64,000 nt of DNA from Madurella fahalii (Eukaryota > Ascomycota > Sordariomycetes > Sordariales). Under the pieces are notes generated by a model. That model was given only the letters and a program-made list of their open reading frames with translations, made no database searches and was not told where the DNA came from. This document shows positions 32,752 through 42,998 of the stretch, piece after piece (within the stretch, counting starts at the first letter, position 1; each line of letters opens with the position of its first letter). The position numbers and the translations under genes were made by a program. Location of the stretch: the NCBI GenBank assembly GCA_029876055.1, contig CM056874.1:3844001-3908000 (forward strand), read 5' to 3'.

Positions 32752-35565
32752 ATGGACGACACCAACATCACGGCCCAGTGCTGCATTCCGCCCTCTTCCC
32801 TCGAGCATGTCCTCCATGGCGTGTTAGCAGCTTCGCTGGCGCCTAAGGAATATGTCGAACCCGTTGCCCAGTGGCTCTCACGGTACCGGGACAACCAGGA
32901 GGCCAATACTCGTCCGCTCCACGCTTGGCGCTCTGCTTCCGAAGCGGAGCTTTCCTTGGGAGGCCCACGAGAGGTCGCCAACCTCACTCTTTCCGTGGCG
33001 TTCCTGCGCGAAACCGCCCGCCAATCGCTTGGTGCAAGCCCAGTAGACCTTGACCTTGTTTGGAGTCTAGTCTACGGAGCCCTCGCCAGCCACCGTCTTC
33101 CACGCCCTCTCTGCACCGCATCTCGCAGCGCCCAGGGGTTTCTCGCCGTTCCGCTCTGTAGTTTGGTGAAGGACGGGGCTATCGATGAGTTATTCCGGCT
33201 CCACGTCTGGTTGCCCGACGGTCATCGCGGAAACCCTGACTTCGCCATCCATTCCCACCAACCTTTCGCTCAAAGTTGGGTCCTGGCCGGCGAGGGGATC
33301 GATCACTCGTATCATGTTGAGCCGAGCACAGATCCCGCGGACAGTACCCATGCCACGTACGAAATCGCCTGGAGCGACAAAAAGGGGCAGAGCGCGACCT
33401 ACAAGACACACCAGACTTACTCAATCGTCCAAAACACCGGAAAACAAGTGCGCGTCACACCGACCACTTGTACGCCTCATTCTCGGAACGTGACCTATAC
33501 CATCCCCGCCGGCGCGTTCCATTCGACAAGGGTAGCACCGAATATCATGCATGCCACCTTCTTCTTCTTTGATTCCCACCGCGGTTTTACGCAGAATGCG
33601 CCTGTGTTGGGCCCGCGGGACGTCGAATCTTTCAAGCAGCTCCGCGATCCCGCGGGCGTCACGCCGGCTATGCTTGCCGAAAGGGTGCAGCTTCTTCGGA
33701 CGTGGGAGGCGCTCGTGGAACGAGGACGATACTACGCCAAAACGTCCGAGTTGGAGTTCGCCTTGGTTGCATTGAACGATGCGCTCGGCCTGTGCGAGTC
33801 CAGCAATGACTTTCTGAATGCAACCTACTATAGACGCCTAGTTCTCGGCGAGCTCGGGAGCGTGAACAGGCGGCTGGGAAGGTACCAGAAAGCGAGGGAC
33901 ATTCTGGAAGAAGCCATTGCAGAGATGGAGCCGAGTCTGCAGCGGGTAGAGATGAGCGGCGAGTTGGGTGTCGTGTACCGCCACATGAACCTCCTCGAGG
34001 ACGCAAAACGCGCCTTCGAGATGCAGTACAACACAGCCAAGGAGCTCCGATCTGAGCAGGCAATGTGCCGAGCTATCGGCAATCTAGGCATAGTCAATTT
34101 CCAGCTGTCGCAGCATATGTTGCAGTTGGCCACCGAGCAGTTGAAGGAGCGGGTGGAAAGGGCCAGGCGGATCAAGGAGACTCCCGGCGCCAGTGGCGAG
34201 CGCGAAGGCCCGAACAGCGACACCGGAAGGATAGCCTTTGCCGCGACCCAAGAGATCGTCGGCCAGGCTCGTCTCTCACTTTGCTATGCCGCCCAAGGCA
34301 ACACAGAACAGGCAGTCGCCTCGGCGCTTGCGTCTATGCGTCTGTCTTCCAACTTGGAAGCCACTAAGAGAGACTCGACACTCGTCGCCTTTTCGCGATT
34401 TTTCTATGGGCGCGCGTTACTCTTGGACGGTCAACGCGACGAGGCGTTGAAACAGTTCAACCCCCCTCCGCCGTCATGCACCCCGGCAATGGCAATGTGC
34501 AAGGAGCCATCGGAAGAGCATCGGAAGTATCTCAAAGAGCTAGTCGATGCCGGCGCCGATATGGATCTTGTCGACGAGCAGGGCTACACCGCGTTGGACT
34601 ATGCCGCTTTCAGCGGTGACGTAGCAGCCGAGGAGCTTGTCTTGGAGGCACTCCGTCGCAAACTCAGCGGGGAGCTGGACGTCGAAGACAGGCTCAAACA
34701 ACGCCGAGGAGATGCGAGGCTTCGAAGGAGGTATCGGGAGCTGTTTCAGGAGAAGATGCGACCCGTTCTTCTCCGACACCGGGGCACCGAGGCGCTACGA
34801 GAGCTGCGGCGCGTGTACGCAGATACGCTTTCTGCTGATGAAGAGAACGGCCGCATCTTCGATGAGCTCAAGTTCATGCGATGGTCCGATTTCCTCCGCC
34901 ATGGAGAGCTTCCACGATCCAGCGACGGACTAGCTAGTCGTTTTGAGCAGAGTTCTGATGGCACCGAGGCCAGCTTTGTGATTTTCTTCTCTTACCGGTG
35001 GATCAACAAGGACAAAAAGGCCAATTCGCCCGATGATACGAACAAGACGCAGTACCAGCGGATGAAGGCAGCGGTCGAGGGATTCCTGAAGTTACATCCC
35101 ACTGTGGATCGGGAAACACTGGGTATCTGGGTGGTACGTGGTACTCGGAACCTACCACCTTTACCCAACCCCTTTTCTTGGACATACGCTAACGTATCTC
35201 ATGTACAGGATCACGCCTGCGTAAATCAGGATGATCCAATGCCTGGTGTCAACGCTCTGCCCATGATTCTCGCACAATGCAACGCTCTGATCAGCCTCGT
35301 GGACGACCTCTACTATACGCGTGCTTGGTGTACCGTGGAAGCCATGATGATCCAGAAGCTTAAGAGGGCGTACAACATACACCTATGGTACGAGCAGGTG
35401 GCTGTATCACCAAGAGAGAGTACAACGGAGCATGGTGCGAAGGTGTGGCATCTGCGGGAAGGCCCGATGGACATGGAGATTACCATGGCGGATAAGCACC
35501 TCACCTTTGAAGAAGACCGGCCCAAGGTCCTGTTTTTGGAGAGACAGAGCAAGCTTTTAGCATGA
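32752..35565 (+). CDS. Multidomain protein: cupin-like, TPR, ankyrin, TIR-like
   Basis: Two exons, 32752-35133 and 35209-35565, with a 75-nt intron (GTACGT...GTACAG). The intron is a multiple of three and free of stops, so an unspliced frame also stays open. The spliced protein has about 912 residues. Residues 130-290 look cupin-like (IHSHQPFAQSWVLAGEG, later IPAGAFHSTRV). Residues about 310-570 are helical TPR-type repeats (RRLGRYQKARDILEEA, AIGNLGIVNFQLSQH, AAQGNTEQAVASAL). Residues 590-635 hold an ankyrin repeat (GADMDLVDEQGYTALDYAA). From about 742 a TIR-like module begins with FVIFFSYRWI. Across the splice it continues LGIWVDHACVNQDDPMPG, then ALISLVDDLYYTRAWC, with Glu in a WCxxE arrangement. 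The function, presumably sensing and signalling as in immune or incompatibility receptors, is inferred. The 3' end may continue past the stop (see findings). Confidence 0.75.
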   Translation: MDDTNITAQCCIPPSSLEHVLHGVLAASLAPKEYVEPVAQWLSRYRDNQEANTRPLHAWRSASEAELSLGGPREVANLTLSVAFLRETARQSLGASPVDLDLVWSLVYGALASHRLPRPLCTASRSAQGFLAVPLCSLVKDGAIDELFRLHVWLPDGHRGNPDFAIHSHQPFAQSWVLAGEGIDHSYHVEPSTDPADSTHATYEIAWSDKKGQSATYKTHQTYSIVQNTGKQVRVTPTTCTPHSRNVTYTIPAGAFHSTRVAPNIMHATFFFFDSHRGFTQNAPVLGPRDVESFKQLRDPAGVTPAMLAERVQLLRTWEALVERGRYYAKTSELEFALVALNDALGLCESSNDFLNATYYRRLVLGELGSVNRRLGRYQKARDILEEAIAEMEPSLQRVEMSGELGVVYRHMNLLEDAKRAFEMQYNTAKELRSEQAMCRAIGNLGIVNFQLSQHMLQLATEQLKERVERARRIKETPGASGEREGPNSDTGRIAFAATQEIVGQARLSLCYAAQGNTEQAVASALASMRLSSNLEATKRDSTLVAFSRFFYGRALLLDGQRDEALKQFNPPPPSCTPAMAMCKEPSEEHRKYLKELVDAGADMDLVDEQGYTALDYAAFSGDVAAEELVLEALRRKLSGELDVEDRLKQRRGDARLRRRYRELFQEKMRPVLLRHRGTEALRELRRVYADTLSADEENGRIFDELKFMRWSDFLRHGELPRSSDGLASRFEQSSDGTEASFVIFFSYRWINKDKKANSPDDTNKTQYQRMKAAVEGFLKLHPTVDRETLGIWVVRGTRNLPPLPNPFSWTYANVSHVQDHACVNQDDPMPGVNALPMILAQCNALISLVDDLYYTRAWCTVEAMMIQKLKRAYNIHLWYEQVAVSPRESTTEHGAKVWHLREGPMDMEITMADKHLTFEEDRPKVLFLERQSKLLA

Positions 35566-36588
35566 GAATTTATCGAGCCACTGGAGGCCTTATTACCGTG
35601 ATCGCTCCTATCGTCCAAAGATTCAGGACCGTCAGATATAAGAGGACCATGATGGCCAAGCTGGGGTTGCCGCCTTGTTGCCAAGCATGGCATCGCGCGA
35701 CTCAACCACCGGTGCTCGGCATAGAACCGTCCAACTCTTGGATACGAAGATGTGGGAGAAGAGACACTTCAACTTGGCCGATAAGTTCCTTCGAAGTCAT
35801 TGATTTCCAGAGATGGCTAATGACGGAATATGGGATAACGAGGCGTCGGTCGCGAGAAAGCTCGCATCAACGTTGAAGAAAGTTGACGACGGATCAGAAT
35901 TGGAAGTATCCGTTGTAATCTTGGGGTCTATACTGAAGGCATTCCACACCTCTTTAACATCTTGTGGGGCTCACATAGATGATGTTGCAAAAGCGGAGCC
36001 GCAATTGCAGAGCAGCAATTGCATCTTAAGTGTCACAGATGAAGTAACAGTACTGTACCGAACCGAGCGAGTTGTTAGCGATAAATCTTAGTACCAGGAC
36101 TTTCTTCATATACACGCCGTAGATTCAAATGCTGGTACAATGTGACTGAGGCTGCGGCAGAATCTGGTGGGACTACCGATATTCCTAAAATCACGATGAA
36201 GGGATCTTGGCCAGAATCAGATACCCTGGACACCTGCCGCGATCGCCAAGCATGCCGTCACGAGCGGTTGCTGCCGTGATAACGACCTTAGGCACCGAGA
36301 TACCACCCCTATCCACAACCAGACAAGGTAGCGCAGCTGGCTTGCACCGGCCACCCGGAACCCCGGACCCTGCACCTATGAAAATCACAGGATTTGCGGC
36401 ATGGGCAACATTGGATGGAGACGCCGCAGACAGATTAGGGCCGATGCTCACAGTGACCGGGTGATCGCACCGAATCTGGGTCGCATTGACGGCGCCCCTG
36501 AGGACCGGGCACGAGATCCGGGGTTTGGACGCTGTCGTTTCATTGAGTCGACCCGGTTGTGGGGTGCATCGAACACGTCCATTTCAGC

Positions 36589-36594
36589 GGCTAA
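36589..36594 (+). promoter_or_regulatory. Possible XlnR/Xyr1-type site (GGCTAA) upstream of AA9
   Basis: GGCTAA, part of GGCTAAA, lies 424-429 bp before the AA9 start codon and matches the core of fungal xylanase-regulator sites. A CCCCAC at 36707-36712 matches the CreA consensus in reverse. Both motifs are short, so relevance is inferred from context only. Confidence 0.35.
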
Positions 36595-36905
36595 ATGCCC
36601 AGCACCCTAAGCGTTTACACCCAATTGGTCGACACGATTACGCGACCTCACCCCTTTTAGTATCCGGACGCCACATGTCCGTCGTTTCCCGGATTGAAGG
36701 AGAGTTCCCCACGGGGCTGGCGGCTTCGATGGACTTCGGTAGCCGGGCCGTTCGAGATGCTGGCCTACGATGTGCCCACCGTCGTTGCAATGCGAACCCG
36801 GATGCCGGAGATGGAGCTTCCATGGCTGACGTATCATATTAAAATGCGCGCCACCTGCCCAGTTTGAAGCGGGTCTTGTGTTGGCTCAAGGTGTTATCCT
36901 CAACT

Positions 36906-36913
36906 TATAAATA
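36906..36913 (+). promoter_or_regulatory. TATA box of the AA9 gene
   Basis: TATAAATA lies 105-112 bp upstream of the AA9 start, a usual distance for a strongly expressed, inducible secreted enzyme. Confidence 0.55.
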
Positions 36914-37017
36914 TCTGGTCAAAGGGAACCCTCAATCTCGTGGCCGGCCTGGAACCTTTGATCAAAGCCTCCCAGCACCACGTCTGGCAAATAGCCCATC
37001 GTACACACATAGTCAGA

Positions 37018-38164
37018 ATGAAGGGACTCCTCAGTGCTGCCGCCCTGTCGCTGGCGGTCAGCGACGTCTCGGCCCACTATATCTTCCAGCAGCTCTCCGT
37101 CGGCGGGACTACACACCCCGTCTTCAAGTACATCCGCCAGAACTCCAACTACAACTCGCCCGTGACAGACCTGAGCTCCAACGACTTACGATGCAATGTC
37201 GGTGCGAGCGGTGCGTCGACCGAGACCGTCTCCGTGCGGGCCGGTGACTCGTTCACCTTCCACCTTGACACCCCGGTGTATCACCAGGGCCCGGTGTCCA
37301 TGTGAGTTCTCGCTTCAGGTACCCACCTCCCGAAAACGGCAACTAATAACCTTCAGCTACATGTCCAAGGCACCCGGCTCGGCATCGGACTATGACGGCA
37401 GCGGCGGTTGGTTCAAAATCAAAGACTGGGGTATATCCCATCAACAGCACACAAGCACAAGCCACTAGTACTGACGACCGATACAGGCCCGAGCTTCAGC
37501 GGCGGTTCAGCATCCTGGACTTTGTCTGGTAAGTTTTTTGATAACCTCTTCATGACCTTTTGAAACTAATCAATCCCGGTTTCCTCAGGCTCCTACACAG
37601 CCCAAATCCCCACCTGCATCCCCGACGGCGAGTACCTCCTCCGGATCCAGTCCCTAGGCATCCACAACCCCTACCCGGCCGGCACCCCGCAGTTCTACAT
37701 TTCGTGCGCTCAAGTCCGCGTAACCGGCGGCGGCAGCGGCAACCCGGGGCCCACCGTGTCCATCCCCGGCGCCTTCAAGGCGACCGACCCGGGCTACACG
37801 GCCAACGTGAGCCCCCCTTACCCCCTTGAAAAAAAGATTTTCCACCCCATGACTCTCTCCCCACTGACCTGCTCTGTTTGATCAAATCCTCTAGATCTAC
37901 ACCAACTTTAACAGTTACACCATCCCCGGCCCGGCCGTCTTCTCGTGCAACGGCGGCGGCGGCAACCCCAACCCCAACCCGGGTAACCCCAGCACGCCCA
38001 CCACGCTGGCCACCTCGTCGCGGCCGAGCGCGACCAACACGCAGCCGTCGTGCACGGTGGCCAAGTGGGGCCAGTGCGGCGGCAGCGGGTGGTCCGGGTG
38101 CACGACCTGCGAGGCCGGGTCGACGTGCAACAGGAACAACGAGTACTATCACCAGTGTGTCTAA
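37018..38164 (+). CDS. AA9 lytic polysaccharide monooxygenase with CBM1
   Basis: Copper-dependent oxidative cleavage of cellulose or related glucans, secreted. Five exons (37018-37301, 37357-37430, 37487-37528, 37589-37806 and 37895-38164) join in phase to 295 residues. A 19-residue signal peptide ends VSDVSA, leaving His20 as the N-terminal His of the mature enzyme. His20 and His89 (VYHQGP) form the histidine brace, and Tyr170 (QFYISCAQ) is the axial residue. A Pro/Gly/Asn and Ser/Thr linker (GGGGNPNPNPGNPSTPTT) leads to a C-terminal CBM1 (about 259-295) with WGQCGGSGWSG and its conserved cysteines. The gene is convergent with a zinc-finger transcription factor. Whether C1 or C4 oxidation dominates cannot be told. 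Confidence 0.95.
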
Positions 38165-38605
38165 GGTGCCCAGGTTTGTTGAGAGTGGGTGGGTGGGTGG
38201 GTGGGGGGAGGGGGATTAGTGAGCGGTGAAGAGATTGGGGGCGTGGTTCTACACTTCTTGCACATAGTTAGTAGCACTTCGACCGTATATATTCAAACAT
38301 TTATCACTTTGATCACGTCCGGGTCGTGTTAACTTTGAACTAGTCAATCCAGGCAATGCTATGTTGACATTGGCATTACCAGGGTATCCTGTTCTCTTCC
38401 AATTAAGGGAATGGAAAGGGGAGTGAGTAAATGAGTCGTGGAGAGCCGCCGGCCGCTCGATCTGGCCCTCCGTCTATATAAGTAAGCCACCAGGTACTCC
38501 TCGCAACACTCGCATCCAACGCTGACATCCATCTAAGATGTCCAGTGGTATCTGTAACCCCCACCCGAAACAACCCCCCCAATCTACCCTCCGTCAACCC
38601 GGATA
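38165..38605. other. Convergent 3' region with GGGT repeats
   Basis: This 441-bp spacer holds the 3' ends of AA9 and the minus-strand transcription factor. Five GGGT/GGTG tetramer units at about 38186-38208 form a short G-rich, potentially quadruplex-forming stretch on the plus strand, just after the AA9 stop codon. Confidence 0.45.
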
Positions 38606-41600
38606 TCAAGTCCCACCCCTCGCCGCCGCCGCCGTCGTCCTGCAAACCCCCTCCAGTACCTTCAACCACTTCCCCGGCTTAGCAACATGCGTGTTCTTTA
38701 GGTGCTGCCGGAAGTTATCCGCGCGGTAAAACTTCTTATTCCGATCGCACTCGCCAATCTTGTGGACCGACTCGAGGTGGGACACGAGCTCGGCCTGGTG
38801 GGCGTCGTCCACGCCGCCGTCCTTCCGTGCAAATCCGCCGCCGCAGAACCCGCACACGTCCCACACGACCCCGTTGAACGACTCGGACTGGAAGGCGACG
38901 AGCGCGTCCTCGAGCGCCTTGCACGACCACGAGTCCGACTTGAGGTGGATGGCGTTGATGTGCCGCTCCGCTTCGGTCGGCGACTTGAAGCGTTTCTTGC
39001 ACTGGGTGCAGGGGTGGGGCTTTTCGGATTCGTGTTGTCTGTGCCCGCCGTCCGTTAGAACAATGACGGGGACGGGGTGTGGGATGGGGTGGGGGATATC
39101 ACTTACGCTAACTCCTCGCTCGTGTGGAAGTGCCGCGGCGTCCTCGGGCAGCAGTTGCAGACGAATGCGGGTGTGGGCGTGGGCAACTCGCGCATCACGG
39201 CTGTCTTCTCACTCTTTACTGAACTTCCCGACGTGGCCGGATCAAACGTCGCCGGTTGCGGTGGGAAAGTCCGACCGCTCGCGTACAGCGCAGTGGGGTT
39301 GATCGTGCCGATGCCCAGGCCCATCCCGGCGTCCAAGTCGATCACGCTCTCCGAGAACGAGACGCCTGTGAATACGGAGGGCTCATACAAGCTTGTCATG
39401 TCCGTCGACATGGACCGGGCTAAGCTCTCGGAGCTCTTATTCGAGAATACCGTTGGCGCCGGTGCCGAGTCCCTGCTTCCCCAAGAGTCTCTGTTGCCGT
39501 GACTCAGGAAAGACCTAGGGGAGCGGAGCCCTTCATATCCAACGAAGCTGGGCGAAATTGGCGATGAGACTTTGCCGCGAGCTGACGACGGAGTGCTCAA
39601 ACTCAACGGGGATTTTGCCCCAACCGAGTCGGGCCCTGGCTCAAAGTCGAGCGAGCCAATTTGAAGAAGCTTTCGAAGGAACTGGTACGAGGTCCGGATG
39701 CCGGCGTCGGGCCACTTGTCGACCTCACAGGCCACTCGGGCGGAAGAATGATGGAGTTCGGGAACCGAGGTTTCCGGGATGACCGAGTTGTCGGTCAAGG
39801 CATACTGAAGCCGGCCACCAAGCAACGGGTCGTATTTGGCCGAGGCGGCGGTGAATAACACGGCGGGGAGATGTAGATATTGATAAGCGGTAAGGTCTTC
39901 GGCAGGGACGTCGTCAACAGATCGGAAACGCAGCTGCTTCTCGATGGTGATCAAGGCATGCCGCACGTAACTCTGGATGTAGAGGCTGTAGAAGGTCGAG
40001 AGCCACCATCTCCTGTCCCGCATGTTCTCCTTATTGAAGATGACGGATGACAGTTCGTCGATGTAGGCCGCGACCCGAAGGCCGAGCTTCCGGACGCACT
40101 CGACTTGGCATTGGCTTCCGCCGCAGTCTTCGTGGGCTCCGGGCGAGAGGAGGTTGGCCGAGTGTAGCCGCAGTGCTTCAAAACAATGCCGAAGACATAC
40201 CATGGAGAGCATAACGAGCGATGTCTGCGGTCGTGTGAGCACCGTGGTTGTTGCTTTGCTTGTCCGAAGAGGGCCGTGTACTTACCTGGCCGACCTCGGA
40301 CTCGTAGATGCAGGCTGTTTCTAGCATTCCCATGAAAATTTCCCACGATTTGATCTCAAGCAAGGGCAAAAGGGCTTGGTTTTCGGCAAGCTCCCAAGCA
40401 ATGATAGCGATTAGCTCTGTGTATGTGACCGTCTCACCATCCAACGCATAGCTTGTGTGGAGGGAATCACGGTCGCGGTATCGGCCAGCCTCGATGAAAG
40501 CAGAGAATGAGTCCCTTAGGGTCCCATCGGTAATCGACAGCTTATACGAAGAACCTTCCAGGACGGTTTTCATGTCGGCTAGTCTTTGGCTCTCGGCGGA
40601 GAGCAGACACCTATCTGCCACATCTGCAGAGCGGCATCGCTGAGCAAGTGCCAACGCTGCTCCGGATCCGAGATTCTGCGGCCGCTGCGACTCGGGACAC
40701 AGCAGTTGCGTCGGGATCGAATCCCGCAGAGGGCCGCGGCGGCAACCTATTAGGGGCCAAAGCGGCGCGTCTTCCCCGAGCGGCGTGGGAACGCTTTGCA
40801 GACAGCACCGGCACGGGCTTCCAGGGTCGCACTTTAGGAGAGGTTAGTCTCGGTCAGGATGGGTTAGCATCAAGGGCTTGAAGCTTACCTTGCGACGAAG
40901 GACCTTGCATCTCCAGCAAGCACCGCCGGCCCCTTCTAGGGCCCTCATGTCCCGACGGCCATTTTCGCTAAGAGGCCCACGTCGGCCGCCTTTAGAGATG
41001 GATGTTTTGAGAGTCGAGACGTGCTGGCTGATGGAGGCGCTTATGCGCTCACTGCGGCTTGGATGGCGTGATAGCGACTGTTCCTTGGCCGCTGACGTCG
41101 GTTGAGCAGGCTGCGGATCACTGTCGTCGGTGAAGGGACTGTCTTCTTGCGGCACCGGCAGAGCGGGAAAGACGGGTAGAGCCGGGATGCACAGAGTCGA
41201 ATCAAGCTCGGTCGAGGACCGAGGAATGGACGACGAGAGGCGCCCCGGCGCGGGTTGCGGCCGCGAAGCAGACTCCATGGGCTCCAGGCGACACATCGAT
41301 ACCTCACGGCTTCTGACGTCGTGGTTGTAGCTGAGCCCGAGCTCCATGGCCAGATTGTGCAGGATGACGGCCTTGGACGAATCGCAGTTCTTAAACCGAA
41401 TCTCGTCGCCACACCAGCCCTTGGATAGGAGAGACAGCTGCCTCCGCAGGCGCTCGCGGGCCAGGTCATGGTCATGCACGCCGTCTTCCAGGGACCTTGA
41501 ATCGCTCGATGCTATGCTAGGCTGAGGTACTGGGAAGGCCTGTGACGGGAGCACCGGGCCAGGCACCTGAAGCAGCTGCATGTTGCTGGCAGCGCCAGGC

Positions 41601-41890
41601 TGGTGGCCATGGAAAGGGACTGTGGGCAAGACGCCTTCGTCCTCGGCGAAGAGGAAATCCGAAGGGAGTTCGGTCATGGGGGGACAGTACGAGTTGAGAT
41701 CCAGCTCCGGCTCGAGGCGACCTGCTGAGGGGTCCAGGTCGCCAGCCCACGAGATGGCATCGAAATCGAGATCGAGATCCATCGGATCTCCGAATCCCTG
41801 AGCGCCAACATCGTGGTCGGCGACAGCGACCTCTCTGTGGCCGGGTTGCGGAGCGAACCCGCCAATCGAGTCATTACCGGCGGTGCTCAC
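38606..41890 (-). CDS. Transcription factor with Zn2Cys6-like cluster and C2H2-type fingers
   Basis: Four exons, 41890-40889, 40831-40286, 40224-39107 and 39038-38606 (introns of 57, 61 and 68 nt, all GT-AG), give about 1,032 residues. The first 300 are Ser/Pro/Asp-rich and acidic. A cysteine cluster at residues 325-344 (CWRCKVLRRK joined across intron 1 to CDPGSPCRCC) resembles a variant Zn2Cys6 DNA-binding domain. Only the splice brings its two halves together. A helical middle region contains LYIQSYVRHALITIE. A Ser-rich linker with NRDSWGSRDS leads, across intron 3, to a C2H2 finger (CTQCKKRFKSPTEAERH). Further Cys/His units follow: CGFCGGGFA, then HLESVHKIGECDRNKKF and FRQHLKNTH. Two kinds of zinc domain in one chain are known in a fungal family. 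The targets are unknown. Confidence 0.85.
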
Positions 41891-42998
41891 ACCAATCCCA
41901 TCTAGAACGGCGGCCTGGAAGCTTGCATCTAGTTAAAAAAGACATAGTCAGTTAGCGTGGACATGACCATGGTCAGGATGCGCAATCGCGTCTAATCCAC
42001 GGTCCCTTACCCATCAGTTCGCGTCGTCAGGCCCGAAACGGACCGCTCAGCAAGAAAGTGTGGGGTAGGCCGGCAGGGCAGCGAGTGCGCGTCGGCTGCC
42101 TAGAGCAGAGCGGGTCACGATCATGGGCGTGATGCTCAATCCAGAATCTTCCAAAATAGCCCCGTCAAATCATAGTGCTCCACCTGATGTCATCAGACTT
42201 AAATGACGATTCGCAGATTCAATGGGAAATCGAGAAGCGAAACGAGCGGAGAGAGGCTTGTGGCATTACTGTTCTTTTTTTCCCTCTCCGCAGCCAGGCA
42301 TCGCATCCTGAAGAGCTTGCTGCGGTCCCCCAGGTCGTATGGCTTGACGGCCGCCAATCGCTCTGCCTCGGTGAGTGGGGAGGGGGTTTGCTGCCGGGAG
42401 GCTTCCATTTCAGGCCTAGCAACGCTCTTAACCGATGTGGCTGCCCTGTGACTGGACCAACTGCCGTGGAAGAGGCCCGTGGTTTTCTGCCGCAGCCTGC
42501 ACGTCGGTGGCATGTTCACGAGGACCGCTCTGCCTGGCAGGGGTGCAGAGGGCATTAACACGGCCGGGAACCAGCACCGCGGCTCTCTGTTAAGACGCCA
42601 TCTTGGCACCTCGAATGTGCGGGCTGAAAGGCTGAAAACCGCCTCCCATCTGCCACACGAGGGTCCGTTTTTAGCTTGCAGCTCGTGTACGGATCGCCCA
42701 GATTTGGAGGAGACCTTCAGCGCCAATCCCCGCGCGGAACGAACCGAAGAACCATCTGTGGGGAATTCGTGCATTTCCTGGAGCTTCTGGGGGGATTCCA
42801 TAAGCGCGGTAGGTTGATGCGAGTCAATCTTTCGCAGGCAACCGAAGATGGCTTACATTAGCTGTTCATACCCCTTCAAACCCCTGGAACTACAATAGTA
42901 ATTATCGCAAAAGTCGCCACTCAATCAACTCACGACGTAGCCTCATACTCTGGTCCTTCATGGTAGCTGATCGCAACCCAGGGGAGTCGCGAATGTAC
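41891..42998. other. Upstream region of the transcription factor gene
   Basis: A 1.1-kb region between two minus-strand genes, likely a long 5' leader/promoter. A 200-codon minus-strand frame at 42199-42801 has no recognisable domain and is not called. Confidence 0.4.

Larger units (their letters stand above)
35566..37017. other. 3' flank of the TIR-like gene and upstream region of AA9
   Basis: Between 35690 and 35813 an open frame ends WEKRHFNLADKFLRSH and a stop (ending about 35805). It looks protein-like and may be a decayed or alternatively spliced 3' exon of the preceding gene. From 36200 to 36850 the sequence is GC-richer without a supported gene. The remainder is the AA9 promoter, with the sites listed separately. 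Confidence 0.4.

Noticed and set aside
42199..42801. 200-codon minus-strand frame upstream of the transcription factor
   Set aside because: No domain, mixed composition and equally long frames on the other strand. More likely leader or chance sequence.
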